Shown here piece by piece: positions 32,588 through 41,182 of a stretch of 44,016 bases of DNA (the stretch's first letter is position 1; each line of letters begins with the position of its first letter). The stretch is from Acidobacteriota bacterium (GTDB lineage Bacteria; Acidobacteriota; Vicinamibacteria; Vicinamibacterales; UBA8438), in assembly GCA_026706755.1 (NCBI GenBank), contig JAPOYG010000224.1, positions 1-44,016 on the forward strand, given 5' to 3'. Both the position numbers and the translations under genes were made by a program. The notes under the pieces were generated by a model, which saw nothing but the letters and a program-made list of their open reading frames with translations, made no database searches and was not told where the DNA came from.

Positions 32588-35098
32588 CTAGGGCGGGTTG
32601 CCGCCCTCGTCCGAATCCCTCAGCTCGATCACGGTCACGCCGCCCCCGCCGTGCTCGGGGGCGGCGGCGGCGAAGGTCGAGACCATGGGGTGCCCGTCGA
32701 GGAGCCCGGCGATCGCCTTCCGCAACTGGCCCGTGCCATGGCCGTGGATGACGCGCACCTGCCGCTGCTCGCTGACGATCGCCTGATCGAGGTACTTGTC
32801 GACCCGGGACAGGGCTTCGTCCACGCGGCACCCAATCACGTTGAGCTCGGCCGGCGTGTCGTCCGCGCCCCGCACGTCCAGGGTGACGCCGCCCCCGGTC
32901 GCCGCCGGCGGCGCGTCGGCGAGGATCCGGACGTCGGCGAAGCCGACGCGCAGCCGCTTGCCGCGGACCTCGACCTCGGCCTTCCGCCCGTGGATCGCCA
33001 TCACCCGCCCCTCCATCCCGAGGCTCTCCACGGTGACCCGGTTGCCGACGCCGGGCGGAGCCGCAGGCGGCGTCGGCGGAGCCGGCGGGCGTTCCCCTTC
33101 CGGAGCTCCGGCCCGGGGGCCGGGGTCTCCGCCGCGCCGCTCGGAGACCGCGGCGAGCGCGTCGGTCGCCTCCCGCTTGAGGCCTCCGGTGTCTCCGGTG
33201 GACAGCCTCGGCCGCCCGGGGGGGCGGCGTCCCCCCTGACGTGCGAGATCCGCGGCGCGCGCCCGCAGGCCGGCAACGATCGTCCCGACCTCGCGGCGCG
33301 CGGCCTCGATCTCTGCCGCGACGCCCTGCTTGAGCTGCTTGCGCAGCTCCGCCTGACGCTCGTCCACCTCGCGCCGCGCGGCGGCGAGACGGGCGTCCTC
33401 GGCGCTGAGCCGCTTGCGCTCCGCCGCCACCTCCGCGCGCGCGGCCTCGAGCTCCTCGAGCGCCCTGGCCGTTCGTTCCAGGTGCTCGGCGAGCTGGGCC
33501 TCCCGCGCGCTGCGCCGGTCGCGGGCGTCCTCGATGACCGCCTCGGGGAGGCCGAGCCGGCTGGCGATCTCGAAGGCCAGGCTCCGCCCGGGCACGCCGT
33601 ACGCAAGGTGGTAGGTGGGCGCGTACGTGTCCGGATCGAAACCGAATCCCGCGCAGGTGACGCCATCCGTGGTCGAGGCGTACGACTTGAGCAGATCGTC
33701 GTGCGTCGTCGCTGCCACGAGCGCGCCGCGGCAGCGGAAGCGCTCGATGATGGCGGCGCCGAGCGCGCCGCCCTCCGTGGGATCGGTCCCCGCGCCGACC
33801 TCGTCCAGCAGGACGAGGGCCGGCAGCAGCAGGCGCTCCTCCATCTCGACGATGTGGGCGATGTGGCCCGAGAAGGTGGACAGGCTGTTCGCTATCGACT
33901 GGTCGTCGCCGATGTCGGCGAACACGGACTGGAAGACCCCCACGCGCGCGCCGCTGGCGGCCGGGACGTGGAGCCCTGCCTGGGCCATCAGGATCAGCAG
34001 TCCGGTGGTCTTCAGGGCCACCGTCTTGCCGCCGGTGTTCGGGCCCGTCACGACCAGGGCGGCGGTCGGCGGGGCCAGCTCGATATCGACGGGCACCGGG
34101 CCCGCGGCCTCTCCCGGGTTCGCGGAAGCCTCGTTCCCGTTCCCGGCCCGCGCGCGAACCGCGGGGATGAGCAACGGGTGGCGGGCGGCCGGGAGCTCGA
34201 TGCGCGAGTCGGGCGCGAGGGCCGGCTCGACGCCGTCCACGAGCCGCGAGAATCGGGCGCGGGCCTGGATGACGTCGAGCTCGGCGGCAGCCGACACCGT
34301 GCGCCGCAGGTCCAGCCCCCGCCGGCGCAGCCCGTTGGCCAGGGCCAGCAGGATGCGGCGGATCTCGTTCGTCTCGTCCTGCTCCAGGGCGACGATGTCG
34401 TTGTTGATCTCGACCGTGCTCAGCGGCTCGAGAAAGAGGCTGGCTCCGCTGCCGGAGCTGCCGTGCACGATGCCCGGAATCGATCCCCGGTGCTCCGAGC
34501 GCACGAGAAGCACGAAGCGCCCGTCGCGTTCGGTGACGACCTGTTCCTGCAGGTACCTCGCCGTATCGCGGCCGCGCAGGAACGACGCAAGCGTGTTGCG
34601 GAGCCGCTGCCGCTGCTTGCGCAGCCTTTCGCGGATCGCCCGCAGCTCCGGCGACGCGCGGTCGACCACCTCCCCCTGCTCGTCGATGGTCGCCAGGATC
34701 TCCGCCCCTTCGCGCTCGAACGACCGGCAGCCCTCGACGAGGGTCCTCAGGGCCGGGAAGGCGTCGGCGTCGGCCTGCCGGACTGCGGCCCGCACCGCGT
34801 CGACCGACGCGAGAAAGGTGGCGAGGCCCCGCAGTTGCCGGGGTTCGAGGAGCCGGCCCTCGATGGCCAGGGCCCCCAGCGATTCCTCGAGGTCGTCCGG
34901 GCCGGCCAGTGGCAGGTCGTGGGATTCGAGGAACTCGACTCCCTCGGTGGTGGCGGCGAGCGCGGTCCGGACCGCCCGGGCGTCGGTCTGCGGTGCGAGG
35001 TCGCCCAGGGCGGCCGCCCCGAGCGGTGTCAGCGCCAGGCTGCGGACCGCCTCCACGATGCGGTCGAACTCCAACGCCCGCAACGAGCCGTCGTGCAT
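32588..35098 (-). CDS. mutS2: Endonuclease MutS2
   Basis: MutS2 is a MutS-like ATPase with a nuclease domain; it is linked to suppression of recombination and, in Bacillus, to rescue of collided ribosomes. The 836-residue protein has the clamp/core helices, Walker A GPNTGGKT (352-359), Walker B-type LLDEVGAGTDPTEGGALG, a long coiled coil (about 515-620), and a C-terminal Smr domain (about 755-836) with VIHGHGTGQLRKAI. The mismatch-recognition domain of MutS is absent, as expected. No ribosome site is evident; TAGTAT lies 6 nt before the ATG, suggesting a leaderless message. It heads the mutS2-dnaG-rpoD unit. Confidence 0.96.
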   Translation of the reverse strand: MHDGSLRALEFDRIVEAVRSLALTPLGAAALGDLAPQTDARAVRTALAATTEGVEFLESHDLPLAGPDDLEESLGALAIEGRLLEPRQLRGLATFLASVDAVRAAVRQADADAFPALRTLVEGCRSFEREGAEILATIDEQGEVVDRASPELRAIRERLRKQRQRLRNTLASFLRGRDTARYLQEQVVTERDGRFVLLVRSEHRGSIPGIVHGSSGSGASLFLEPLSTVEINNDIVALEQDETNEIRRILLALANGLRRRGLDLRRTVSAAAELDVIQARARFSRLVDGVEPALAPDSRIELPAARHPLLIPAVRARAGNGNEASANPGEAAGPVPVDIELAPPTAALVVTGPNTGGKTVALKTTGLLILMAQAGLHVPAASGARVGVFQSVFADIGDDQSIANSLSTFSGHIAHIVEMEERLLLPALVLLDEVGAGTDPTEGGALGAAIIERFRCRGALVAATTHDDLLKSYASTTDGVTCAGFGFDPDTYAPTYHLAYGVPGRSLAFEIASRLGLPEAVIEDARDRRSAREAQLAEHLERTARALEELEAARAEVAAERKRLSAEDARLAAARREVDERQAELRKQLKQGVAAEIEAARREVGTIVAGLRARAADLARQGGRRPPGRPRLSTGDTGGLKREATDALAAVSERRGGDPGPRAGAPEGERPPAPPTPPAAPPGVGNRVTVESLGMEGRVMAIHGRKAEVEVRGKRLRVGFADVRILADAPPAATGGGVTLDVRGADDTPAELNVIGCRVDEALSRVDKYLDQAIVSEQRQVRVIHGHGTGQLRKAIAGLLDGHPMVSTFAAAAPEHGGGGVTVIELRDSDEGGNPP

Positions 35099-35130
35099 GC
35101 CTACATACTAACCAAGCGCCCCCGGCCCCC

Positions 35131-35895
35131 TCAGTCGAGGTGATTGATGGTGCTCGCGAGGGCGGCGGCGCCGAAGCCGTTGTCGATGTTGACGACGGAG
35201 ACGCCCGAGGCGCAACTGTTGAGCATGCCGAGCAGGGCCGCCAGCCCGCCGAAGGCGGCGCCGTAGCCGACGCTCGTCGGGACGGCGATGACCGGGACGC
35301 GCACCAGGCCGCCGATGACGCTCGGCAGCGCCCCCTCCAGGCCGGCCGCGGCGATGATCACGCGCGCCTCGTGCAGCCGATCCTCGGCTGCGAGGAGGCG
35401 ATGCAGGCCCGCGACCCCAACGTCGTACAACGTCTCGACCCGATTGCCGAGCGTCTCGGCCGCAACGCGGGCCTCCTCCGCCACCGGGAGGTCGGACGTT
35501 CCTCCCGTCGCGATCAGGATCGTGCCGCGGCCCGTCGGGGCGGTCGCACCGCGGGTGATGCAGCGCGCCGTTTCGTGGAACGTGGCGTCGGGCACGGCCT
35601 CGAGCACCGCGGCGTGGGCGGCTCGGTTCGTGCGGGTCACCAGCAGGGTCTGACCGGCCTCCACGAGGCGCTCGGCGATCGCCGCCACCTGCTCGGGGGT
35701 CTTGCCGGCGCCGAAGACCACCTCGGGGAACCCCTGGCGGACGGGGCGCTGGAGGTCGACGCGCGCGAACCCCAGGTCCTCGAACGAACGGCGGCGGACG
35801 ATGTCGACGATGCGCCGCTCCGCGTCGGCGGGGCTCAGCACGCCGCGGGCGACGTCCGACAGGAGACCGGGCAACTGGTCGAGAGGCACGGGCAC
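35131..35895 (-). CDS. larB: Nickel pincer cofactor biosynthesis protein LarB
   Basis: LarB carboxylates and hydrolyses nicotinic acid adenine dinucleotide, the first step in making the nickel-pincer cofactor of lactate racemase and related enzymes. The C-terminal two thirds is a PurE-like (AIR carboxylase) domain: LIATGGTSDLPVAEEA, YDVGVAGLHRLL, ARVIIAAAGLEGALPSVIGG, VPVIAVPTSVGYG and VVNIDNGFGAA. The N-terminal segment (LPGLLSDVARGVLSPADAERRI) is also typical. GTG at 35895 gives 254 residues, the family length; the frame is open further but that extension would cross the divergent glycosyltransferase start. larC and larE are not in the window. Confidence 0.92.
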   Translation of the reverse strand: MPVPLDQLPGLLSDVARGVLSPADAERRIVDIVRRRSFEDLGFARVDLQRPVRQGFPEVVFGAGKTPEQVAAIAERLVEAGQTLLVTRTNRAAHAAVLEAVPDATFHETARCITRGATAPTGRGTILIATGGTSDLPVAEEARVAAETLGNRVETLYDVGVAGLHRLLAAEDRLHEARVIIAAAGLEGALPSVIGGLVRVPVIAVPTSVGYGAAFGGLAALLGMLNSCASGVSVVNIDNGFGAAALASTINHLD

Positions 35896-35954
35896 ATGCT
35901 GCGATCCCGGGGCGACTTGCGCCCCGGCGGCGACGGATGTAACGTCGCGGCCGG

Positions 35955-37469
35955 ATGCCACCCCCGGTCGACGCGCTGGTGGTCGCACTGTACTTCGGCG
36001 TGCTGGCGTGCCTTGCCGCCTACTGGGCGCACCGCGCGTACCTCGTGTATCTTTACACAACGCGCCGTTCCCGATCGGCCTCCCGGAACGCGCAGGCCGG
36101 GCTCCCGAGCGCGGTTCTCCCGCGGGTCACGGTTCAGCTTCCCGTCTACAACGAGATGTACGTCGTCGAGCGTCTCATCGACGCGGTGGGCCGCCTGCGC
36201 TACCCGCGGGATCGTCTCGACGTCCAGGTGCTGGACGACTCGACGGACGAGACGAGCCGGATCGTGGATCAGGCCGTCCGTCGTTGGCGCGAGCGGGGGC
36301 TCGCCATCGCGTGCCTGCGCCGGCCGGCCCGCACGGGCTTCAAGGCCGGCGCGCTGGCCGCGGGCCTCGACGCGGCGAAAGGGGAGCTCATCGCGATCTT
36401 CGATGCCGATTTCGTCCCGCCGCCCGGGTTTCTCGAGCAGGCCGTGCCGCTCTTCTCAGACGGCAAGGTGGGCATGGTCCAGGCGCGCTGGGGCCACCGC
36501 AACCGGCACGACTCGCTCCTGACGCGCGTGCAGGCGCTCCTGCTCGACGCCCACTTCCTGCTCGAGCACGGCGCCCGTCATCGCGGCGGCTGCTTCTTCA
36601 ACTTCAACGGCACGGCCGGCGTCTGGCGCCGGGCGGCCATCGTCTCGGCCGGCGGGTGGCAGCACGACACGCTCACCGAGGATCTCGATCTCAGCTACCG
36701 GGCCCAGCTTGCGGGATGGCACTTCGTCTTCGTGCCCGACGTCGTCGCTCCGGCCGAGCTGCCGGTCGAGATGAACGCGTTCAAGTCGCAGCAGCACCGG
36801 TGGGCGAAGGGCTCGATCCAGACCTGCCGGAAGCTGCTGCCGCGCGTTCTCCGGGCGCCCGTGCCGTTCCGCGTGCGAGTCGAGTCGGTCTTTCATCTCA
36901 CCGCCAACCTCAACTACCTGCTCGTGCTCGCCTGGTCGGCGCTGGTCGTGCCCGCGCTGTTCGTGCGCGCCTCGGCGGGCGGCTGGTGGCTCTGGCTCGA
37001 TGCCCCGATCTTCGCGGCGGCGGGATGTGCCGCGGGCCTCTTCTACACGCTGAGCCAGCGCGAGGTGGGCGGGAACTGGCTCGCCCGCGCGCGCGACATC
37101 CCGGCCCTGGCCGCCGTCGGGCTCGGCATGTCGGTGAACAACGCCCTCGCCGTGGTCGGAGCGCTGACGGGGCGCCCGGGCGGATTCGCGCGGACGGCCA
37201 AGTACGGCCCGCTGGCCGCCGGCGGCGCCTGGACCGGCGCCCGCTATCGGCAGGTGGCGGTCCTCCAGCCGCTTGTCGAGCTCGCCTGCGGCATCTACTT
37301 CACGGTGGCCGCCGGCTGCGCCCTCGCCCTCGGGGTGCTGGCCCCGGTGCCGGTGCTCGTGCTCTGCCAGCTCGGCTTCTTCTACGCCGGGTGGCTTTCG
37401 CTGGCGCAGCAGCGAGCGGGGGCGGATGCCGCCTGGCAGCCCGAAGGGGCCGGGGGGAACGCGCCGTGA
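35955..37469 (+). CDS. Processive family 2 glycosyltransferase (cellulose synthase-like)
   Basis: A membrane glycosyltransferase that probably makes a polysaccharide or glycolipid from a UDP- or GDP-sugar. The 504-residue protein has one N-terminal membrane helix (about 8-33), a GT-A domain with VQLPVYNE (60-67), Asp94/Asp95 in VLDDSTDET, DAD at 150-152, TED at 241-243 (catalytic base), and the processive signature QQHRW (279-283). Three or four membrane helices follow (roughly 310-345, 375-400, 425-470). Family knowledge places it near CsbB/BcsA/mannan synthase-type enzymes; the product cannot be read from sequence. Its stop overlaps the citrate synthase GTG. Confidence 0.9.
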   Translation: MPPPVDALVVALYFGVLACLAAYWAHRAYLVYLYTTRRSRSASRNAQAGLPSAVLPRVTVQLPVYNEMYVVERLIDAVGRLRYPRDRLDVQVLDDSTDETSRIVDQAVRRWRERGLAIACLRRPARTGFKAGALAAGLDAAKGELIAIFDADFVPPPGFLEQAVPLFSDGKVGMVQARWGHRNRHDSLLTRVQALLLDAHFLLEHGARHRGGCFFNFNGTAGVWRRAAIVSAGGWQHDTLTEDLDLSYRAQLAGWHFVFVPDVVAPAELPVEMNAFKSQQHRWAKGSIQTCRKLLPRVLRAPVPFRVRVESVFHLTANLNYLLVLAWSALVVPALFVRASAGGWWLWLDAPIFAAAGCAAGLFYTLSQREVGGNWLARARDIPALAAVGLGMSVNNALAVVGALTGRPGGFARTAKYGPLAAGGAWTGARYRQVAVLQPLVELACGIYFTVAAGCALALGVLAPVPVLVLCQLGFFYAGWLSLAQQRAGADAAWQPEGAGGNAP

Positions 37470-38599
37470 CCCGGCCCGGCGGACTCGAGGGCGTGGTCGC
37501 GACCTCGTCGGCGATCTGCCACATCGACGGCGAACGCGGCGTGCTGGCCTACTGCGGCTTCGACATCCACGACCTGGCGCGGGAAGCCACCTTCGAGGAG
37601 GTGGCGTACCTCCTGTGGCACCGGCGGCTGCCGTCGCGGGCCGAGCTCGGCGACCTGCGTTCGGCCCTCGCCGCGGCGCGCCGGTTGGAGGAGCCCTTCC
37701 TGCGGCATCTCCGCTCCTTCCCGCCCGCCGAGGCGATGGACTCGCTGCGCACGCTCGTCTCCCTGCTGGCGCACTACGACGCCGATGCGGGCGATCGCTC
37801 GCCGGAGGCGGCGTACCGGACCGCCGTGCGCCTCACTGCGCAGGTGGGCAGCGTCGTCGCCGCGTGCGGTCGTCTGGCGGCCGGGGGGGGCCTGATCGAT
37901 CCCGATCCGGGGCTGTCGCACGCCGCCAACTTCCTGTTGATGCTGACCGGCGACCGTCCGTCGGCGGAAGCGGCCCGGGCATTCGACGTGGCGCTCATCC
38001 TGCACGCCGACCACGAGCTCAACGCCTCGACGTTCGCGTCGCGCGTGACCGCGGCGACCCTCAGCGACGTCCACTCCGCGGTGGTGTCGGGCATCGGGAC
38101 GCTGAAGGGGCCGCTGCACGGCGGCGCCAACGCCGAGGTCATGAAGCTGCTGCTGTCCCTCGGCGAGGATGCCGACGACGGACGCGTCGACCGCGTGGTG
38201 CGGGGCATGCTGGCCGACAAGAAGAAGGTCCCCGGATTCGGGCACCGCGTCTACCGCACCGAGGACCCTCGGGCGACGCACCTCCGGCGGATGTCGGAGC
38301 GGCTCGGCGAGCGGACCGGCCGGACGCGCTGGTTCGCCATCTCGCGGCGGATCGAGGAGATCATGCGGGCGGAGCGCAGCATCGACGCCAACGTCGACTT
38401 CTACTCGGCGTCGACCTACCACCTGCTGGGGATTCCGATCGAGCTCTTCACGCCGGTCTTCGCCGTGAGCCGCGTGGCGGGCTGGACCGCTCACGTCCTC
38501 GAGCAGTACGCCAACAACCGGCTCATCCGCCCCCGCGCGGAGTACGTCGGGCCGGAGTACCCGCAGGCCCACGTGCCGCTCGCCGACCGGGCGCCCTGA
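37466..38599 (+). CDS. Citrate synthase (type II short form; citrate or 2-methylcitrate synthase)
   Basis: The enzyme condenses an acyl-CoA with oxaloacetate; acetyl-CoA gives citrate for the TCA cycle, propionyl-CoA gives 2-methylcitrate. The 377-residue protein carries the full catalytic triad: His218 (PLHGGANAEVM), His260 (PGFGHRVYRTEDPR) and Asp311 (NVDFYS), plus ILHADHELNASTFASR (178-193). GTG at 37466 overlaps the glycosyltransferase stop (GTGA) and starts the expected N-terminal GLEGVVATSSAICHIDGE region. Substrate choice between citrate and methylcitrate cannot be settled here; no prp genes are nearby. Confidence 0.94.
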   Translation: MTRPGGLEGVVATSSAICHIDGERGVLAYCGFDIHDLAREATFEEVAYLLWHRRLPSRAELGDLRSALAAARRLEEPFLRHLRSFPPAEAMDSLRTLVSLLAHYDADAGDRSPEAAYRTAVRLTAQVGSVVAACGRLAAGGGLIDPDPGLSHAANFLLMLTGDRPSAEAARAFDVALILHADHELNASTFASRVTAATLSDVHSAVVSGIGTLKGPLHGGANAEVMKLLLSLGEDADDGRVDRVVRGMLADKKKVPGFGHRVYRTEDPRATHLRRMSERLGERTGRTRWFAISRRIEEIMRAERSIDANVDFYSASTYHLLGIPIELFTPVFAVSRVAGWTAHVLEQYANNRLIRPRAEYVGPEYPQAHVPLADRAP

Positions 38600-38600
38600 C

Positions 38601-38684
38601 GGGCGCCTTGGGAGTTTCGCTTCGGGAACTCCTGGGCTTGGCGGGCGCCTTGGGTTTCGCACGGCGAAACTCCTGCGCCCGTCT
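38601..38684. repeat. Two tandem 42-bp units, each with a hairpin, after the citrate synthase gene
   Basis: GGGCGCCTTGGG occurs at 38601-38612 and again at 38643-38654, so the units are 42 bp apart. Each contains a hairpin: GGAGTTTC (38611-38618) with GGAACTCC (38625-38632), and GTTTCGC (38654-38660) with GCGAAAC (38664-38670). Both units then read ACTCCTG. The element directly follows the citrate synthase stop and may end transcription. It shares the AACTCCTGG end with the palindrome at 7216-7269. Confidence 0.65.
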
Positions 38685-38723
38685 CGCCGAAGGAGGGCGC
38701 GCCCCGGCCGACGGGTTCTCTCC

Positions 38724-38755
38724 TATAATGATGGGGCCGCAGGTTGCAGAAGGAG
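38724..38755 (+). promoter_or_regulatory. -10 box and ribosome site of the DUF411 selenoprotein gene
   Basis: TATAAT (38724-38729) is a perfect -10 box and stands out in this GC-rich sequence; no good -35 hexamer is seen. AAGGAG (38750-38755) is a strong ribosome site 7 nt before the ATG at 38763. These fix the start upstream of the in-frame TGA and show that expression signals are intact. Confidence 0.75.
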
Positions 38756-38762
38756 TGACGGC

Positions 38763-39212
38763 ATGCGCACCGCGATTCTCGCCACCGTTCTCGGGTTGAC
38801 CGGGGCGGGCCTCCTCGTCCCGGGCACCGCCGCCGAGGAGCCTGTCGTCGAGGTGTACAAGACGCCGACCTGAGGCTGCTGCACCAAGTGGGTGGTTCAC
38901 CTGCAACAGCACGGGCTCGAGGTCAATGCAACGGATGTACGGAGCGTGGTCGGTCTCAAGCAGCGCGTCGGCCTGCCGCGCCGCCTGGGGTCGTGCCACA
39001 CCGCAATCGTCGACGGCTACGTCGTCGAGGGCCATGTTCCGGCCGCCGACGTGAAGCGCCTGCTCGCGGAGCGCCCCGACATCGTCGGCCTGGCCGTGCC
39101 CGGCATGCCGGCCGGCTCGCCCGGCATGGAAGGCCCGCCCCCCGTCGCCTACAACGTCTACGCGTTCGACGAAGCGGGCAACATCGAGGTCTTCTCGTCG
39201 CACGGTCCGTGA
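38763..39212 (+). CDS. Exported DUF411 metal-binding protein, candidate selenoprotein with in-frame TGA (Sec37)
   Basis: DUF411 proteins are small exported metal-binding (often copper-linked) proteins with a conserved TCGCC motif. The frame runs from ATG 38763 to the stop at 39212, 149 residues, interrupted only by TGA at 38871-38873 (codon 37). Before it is a signal peptide (residues 1-24, ending GTAA) and VEVYKTPT; after it [14 protein letters not shown], then [18 protein letters not shown] (Cys78, His79, His91) and [13 protein letters not shown], all standard DUF411 sequence. The TGA therefore replaces the first cysteine of TCGCC, leaving Cys39 and Cys40. A SECIS-like hairpin follows directly. 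TGA is an ordinary stop in neighbouring genes, so the code is not altered. Selenocysteine insertion is inferred; a point mutation TGC to TGA or a base-call error is the alternative. Confidence 0.85.
38875..38910 (+). promoter_or_regulatory. Candidate bacterial SECIS element
   Basis: Starting 1 nt after the TGA, GCTGCTGCA (38875-38883) pairs with TGCAACAGC (38902-38910), eight of nine positions. Inside, either GTG (38888-38890) pairs with CAC around a loop starting GGT, or GGTG (38891-38894) pairs with CACC (38898-38901) around GTT. Both put a G at the start of the apical loop 17-21 nt after the TGA, which agrees with the general bacterial SECIS pattern (loop 16-37 nt downstream, G among its first two bases). 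Binding by SelB is inferred. Confidence 0.65.
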
Positions 39213-39355
39213 GCCTCGGCCGGGCGGGGCCGCGGCCCGACCCGGCTCCACATGCCGTCCGCCCCGGGCGTCGGCCGTCGGCGCCGGGACAGGGCCGTCG
39301 TCCGCCCGCCCGGGCCGCGCCCCGGACCGTCGAGGGCGCATCCGCTGGCCGGTCG

Positions 39356-41158
39356 ATGGATCATCACCGCATCCGCAACTTCTCCATCATCGCCCACATC
39401 GATCACGGGAAGTCGACGCTGGCGGATCGATTTCTCGAGTGCACGGGTGCGTTGCGCCCGCGGGAGATGGAGGAGCAGGTCCTCGACAGCATGGACCTGG
39501 AGCGCGAGCGCGGCATCACCATCAAGGCCCATGCGGTGCGTCTCTCCTACCGGGCCCGTGACGGTCAGTCCTACGTCCTGAACCTCATCGACACGCCGGG
39601 ACACGTCGACTTCTCCTACGAGGTGACCCGCTCGCTCGCCGCCTGCGAGGGCGCCCTGCTCCTCGTCGACGCCTCGCAGGGCGTGGAGGCCCAGACGGTC
39701 GCCAACGCCTACCTGGCCGTCGACCACGGCCTGGAGATCATTCCGGTCATCAACAAGATCGACCTGCCGGGGGCCCGTCCCGACGACGCCGCGCTGCAGA
39801 TCGACGACCTGGTCGGCCTCGACGCGACGCAGGCCCTGCTGGCGAGCGCCAAGGAGGGCTACGGCACGGACGACATCCTCGAGGCGATCGTGAGCCGGCT
39901 CCCCGCCCCCGCCGGCGACCCCGCCGCTCCGTTGAAGGCGCTGATATTCGATTCGTGGTACGACGCGTACCGTGGCGTCGTCATGCTGGTGCGCGTCGTC
40001 GACGGCGCGCTGCGGCCCCGGACCCGGATCCGGCTGATGGCGGCCCGCGAGGACTACGAGGTGGAGCAGGTCGGCGTCTTCTCGCCGAAGCCCGATCCGG
40101 TCGATCGGCTCGCGGTCGGCGAGGTCGGCTTCGTCATCGCGAACATCAAGAACATCGCCGACGCGCGCATCGGCGACACCGTGACGGAGGCGTCGCGGGT
40201 TACCACCGCGCCATTCCCCGGCTTCCAGGAGATGAAGCCGATGGTGTTCGCGGGGCTCTACCCGGTCGAGGGGCACCGCTACGCTGAACTCCGGGAGGCG
40301 CTCGAGCGCTTGCGCCTGAACGATGCGGCGTTCTTCTTCGAGCCGGAGACGTCGGCCGCGCTCGGGTTCGGGTTCCGCTGCGGCTTCCTGGGTCTGCTGC
40401 ACATGGAGATCGTGCAGGAGCGGCTCGAGCGCGAGTTCGACATCGACCTCGTGACGACCGCGCCCGGCGTCCTCTACCGGGTGACGACGACCGACGGCGA
40501 GGTCACGGAGATCGACAGCCCCGCCAAGCTGCCCGACGCCGGCCGCATCGCACGGCTGGAGGAGCCGGTGATTGCGGCCACCATCCTGACGCCGGCCGAC
40601 CAGGTGGGCGCGATCCTGCAGCTCTGCCAGGAGAAGCGCGGTGTCCAGAAGGGCCTCGAGTACCACGCCTCGAACCGCGTGCTCGTCTCCTACGAACTGC
40701 CCTTCAACGAGGTCGTGCTCGACTTCTACGACCGCCTGAAGACGATTTCGCGCGGCTACGCGTCGCTCGACTATGATGTGACCGGCTACTGGGAGTCGCC
40801 GCTCGTCAAGCTCGACCTGCTGGTGAACGGCGAGCCGGTCGACGCGCTCTCGATCATCGTGCACCGCGAGTCGGCCGCGGCGCGCGGTCGCGCGCTGGCC
40901 GTCAAGATGCGCCAGCTCATCCCGCGGCAGATGTTCGAGGTCGCGATCCAGGCCGCCATCGGGAACCGCATCATCGCCCGCGAGAGCGTCAAGGCGCTGC
41001 GCAAGAACGTGCTCGCCAAGTGCTACGGGGGCGACATCACGCGCAAGCGCAAGTTGCTCGAGAAGCAGAAGGAAGGCAAGCGCCGCATGAAGCGGGTCGG
41101 AAGCGTCGACATTCCGCAGGAGGCGTTCCTCGCCGTCCTGAAGGTAGGCGACGACTGA
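39356..41158 (+). CDS. lepA: Elongation factor 4 (LepA)
   Basis: LepA is a translational GTPase related to EF-G that acts on stalled or initiating ribosomes. The 600-residue protein has G1 AHIDHGKST near residue 14, G2 RGITIKA, G3 [13 protein letters not shown]4 NKIDLPGA, then domain II, EF-G-like domains III and V, and the LepA-specific C-terminal domain with [23 protein letters not shown] (in part: [18 protein letters not shown]). Length is the family standard. The ATG at 39356 gives the usual [20 protein letters not shown] start. The 143 bases before it, after the DUF411 gene, show no clear promoter. Confidence 0.97.
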   Translation: MDHHRIRNFSIIAHIDHGKSTLADRFLECTGALRPREMEEQVLDSMDLERERGITIKAHAVRLSYRARDGQSYVLNLIDTPGHVDFSYEVTRSLAACEGALLLVDASQGVEAQTVANAYLAVDHGLEIIPVINKIDLPGARPDDAALQIDDLVGLDATQALLASAKEGYGTDDILEAIVSRLPAPAGDPAAPLKALIFDSWYDAYRGVVMLVRVVDGALRPRTRIRLMAAREDYEVEQVGVFSPKPDPVDRLAVGEVGFVIANIKNIADARIGDTVTEASRVTTAPFPGFQEMKPMVFAGLYPVEGHRYAELREALERLRLNDAAFFFEPETSAALGFGFRCGFLGLLHMEIVQERLEREFDIDLVTTAPGVLYRVTTTDGEVTEIDSPAKLPDAGRIARLEEPVIAATILTPADQVGAILQLCQEKRGVQKGLEYHASNRVLVSYELPFNEVVLDFYDRLKTISRGYASLDYDVTGYWESPLVKLDLLVNGEPVDALSIIVHRESAAARGRALAVKMRQLIPRQMFEVAIQAAIGNRIIARESVKALRKNVLAKCYGGDITRKRKLLEKQKEGKRRMKRVGSVDIPQEAFLAVLKVGDD

Positions 41159-41182
41159 CGAGCCCGGGCGCGCAGGTCAGCC

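Noticed and set aside
28870-32751. Very long open frame antisense to rpoD and dnaG
   Set aside because: It is a GC-rich shadow of the real genes, whose products have complete motif sets. The same applies to the long antisense frame at 3713-6721 and others.
38871-38873. TGA in the DUF411 gene as simple pseudogenisation
   Set aside because: Not excluded, but less likely: the codon lands exactly on a conserved Cys, no other lesion is present, and a suitable hairpin follows.
38892-39212. Short independent gene beginning after the TGA
   Set aside because: The GTG codon here has no ribosome site, lies inside the conserved DUF411 domain, and would lack the signal peptide and the TCGCC motif. The upstream in-frame part has its own promoter and ribosome site.
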